A stretch of DNA of 5,929 nucleotides, taken from NCBI GenBank assembly GCA_964516325.1, contig CAZFAP010000228.1:1-5929 (forward strand), read 5' to 3'. The DNA is from CAZFAP01 sp964516325. Lineage in GTDB: Bacteria; Auribacterota; JABMQX01. Made by a program: the position numbers and the translations under genes. The notes under the pieces are model-generated. The model saw only the letters and a program-made list of their open reading frames with translations, had not been told where the DNA came from and did no database searches. This document shows, one piece after another, positions 5,929-5,929 of this stretch (within the stretch, counting starts at the first letter, position 1; each line of letters starts with the position of its first letter).

Positions 5929-5929
5929 C

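Overview
The window looks like bacterial chromosome from a Gram-negative, exosortase-bearing lineage of moderate to high GC. The main clue is a short secreted protein ending in a textbook PEP-CTERM sorting signal. The rest of the content (long membrane-anchored TPR proteins, wide intergenic gaps) would fit an uncultured PVC-group or similar environmental bacterium. That placement is a guess, because nothing here is phylogenetically diagnostic.

Layout. (1) At the left edge, on the minus strand, only the first 15 codons of a gene are present, with a good Shine-Dalgarno and a hydrophobic N-terminus. (2) About 800 bp of apparently non-coding DNA (46-843) follows. It contains several nested inverted repeats, best developed at 494-690, and ends in a TTGACA/extended -10 promoter. 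(3) A PEP-CTERM protein gene lies at 844-1572 (+) and is closed by a strong intrinsic terminator at 1598-1632. (4) A 650-residue protein at 1709-3661 (+) has an N-terminal membrane anchor and about 17 TPR units. (5) A second membrane-anchored TPR protein of 658 residues lies at 3723-5699 (-), tail to tail with the first across a 61-bp gap. (6) The leader of this minus-strand gene has a sigma70-type promoter (TTGACT, 17 bp, TATATT) and a perfect 12-bp hairpin. It overlaps an open frame that may be the 3' end of another minus-strand gene.

How the parts may relate. The two TPR proteins align by eye from end to end and share a distinctive C-terminal block, so they look like old paralogs in inverted orientation. 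Their C-terminal architecture resembles the long TPR proteins of PEP-CTERM/exosortase systems (PrsT type), but both carry a transmembrane anchor rather than a lipobox. A working model is that both are inner-membrane scaffolds with large periplasmic TPR arrays serving envelope or extracellular-polymer export, and that the PEP-CTERM protein is a sorted surface or matrix protein. The terminator at 1598-1632 argues that the PEP-CTERM gene and the TPR gene are separate transcription units, so the functional link is inference. No exosortase, glycosyltransferase or mobile element is visible in the window.
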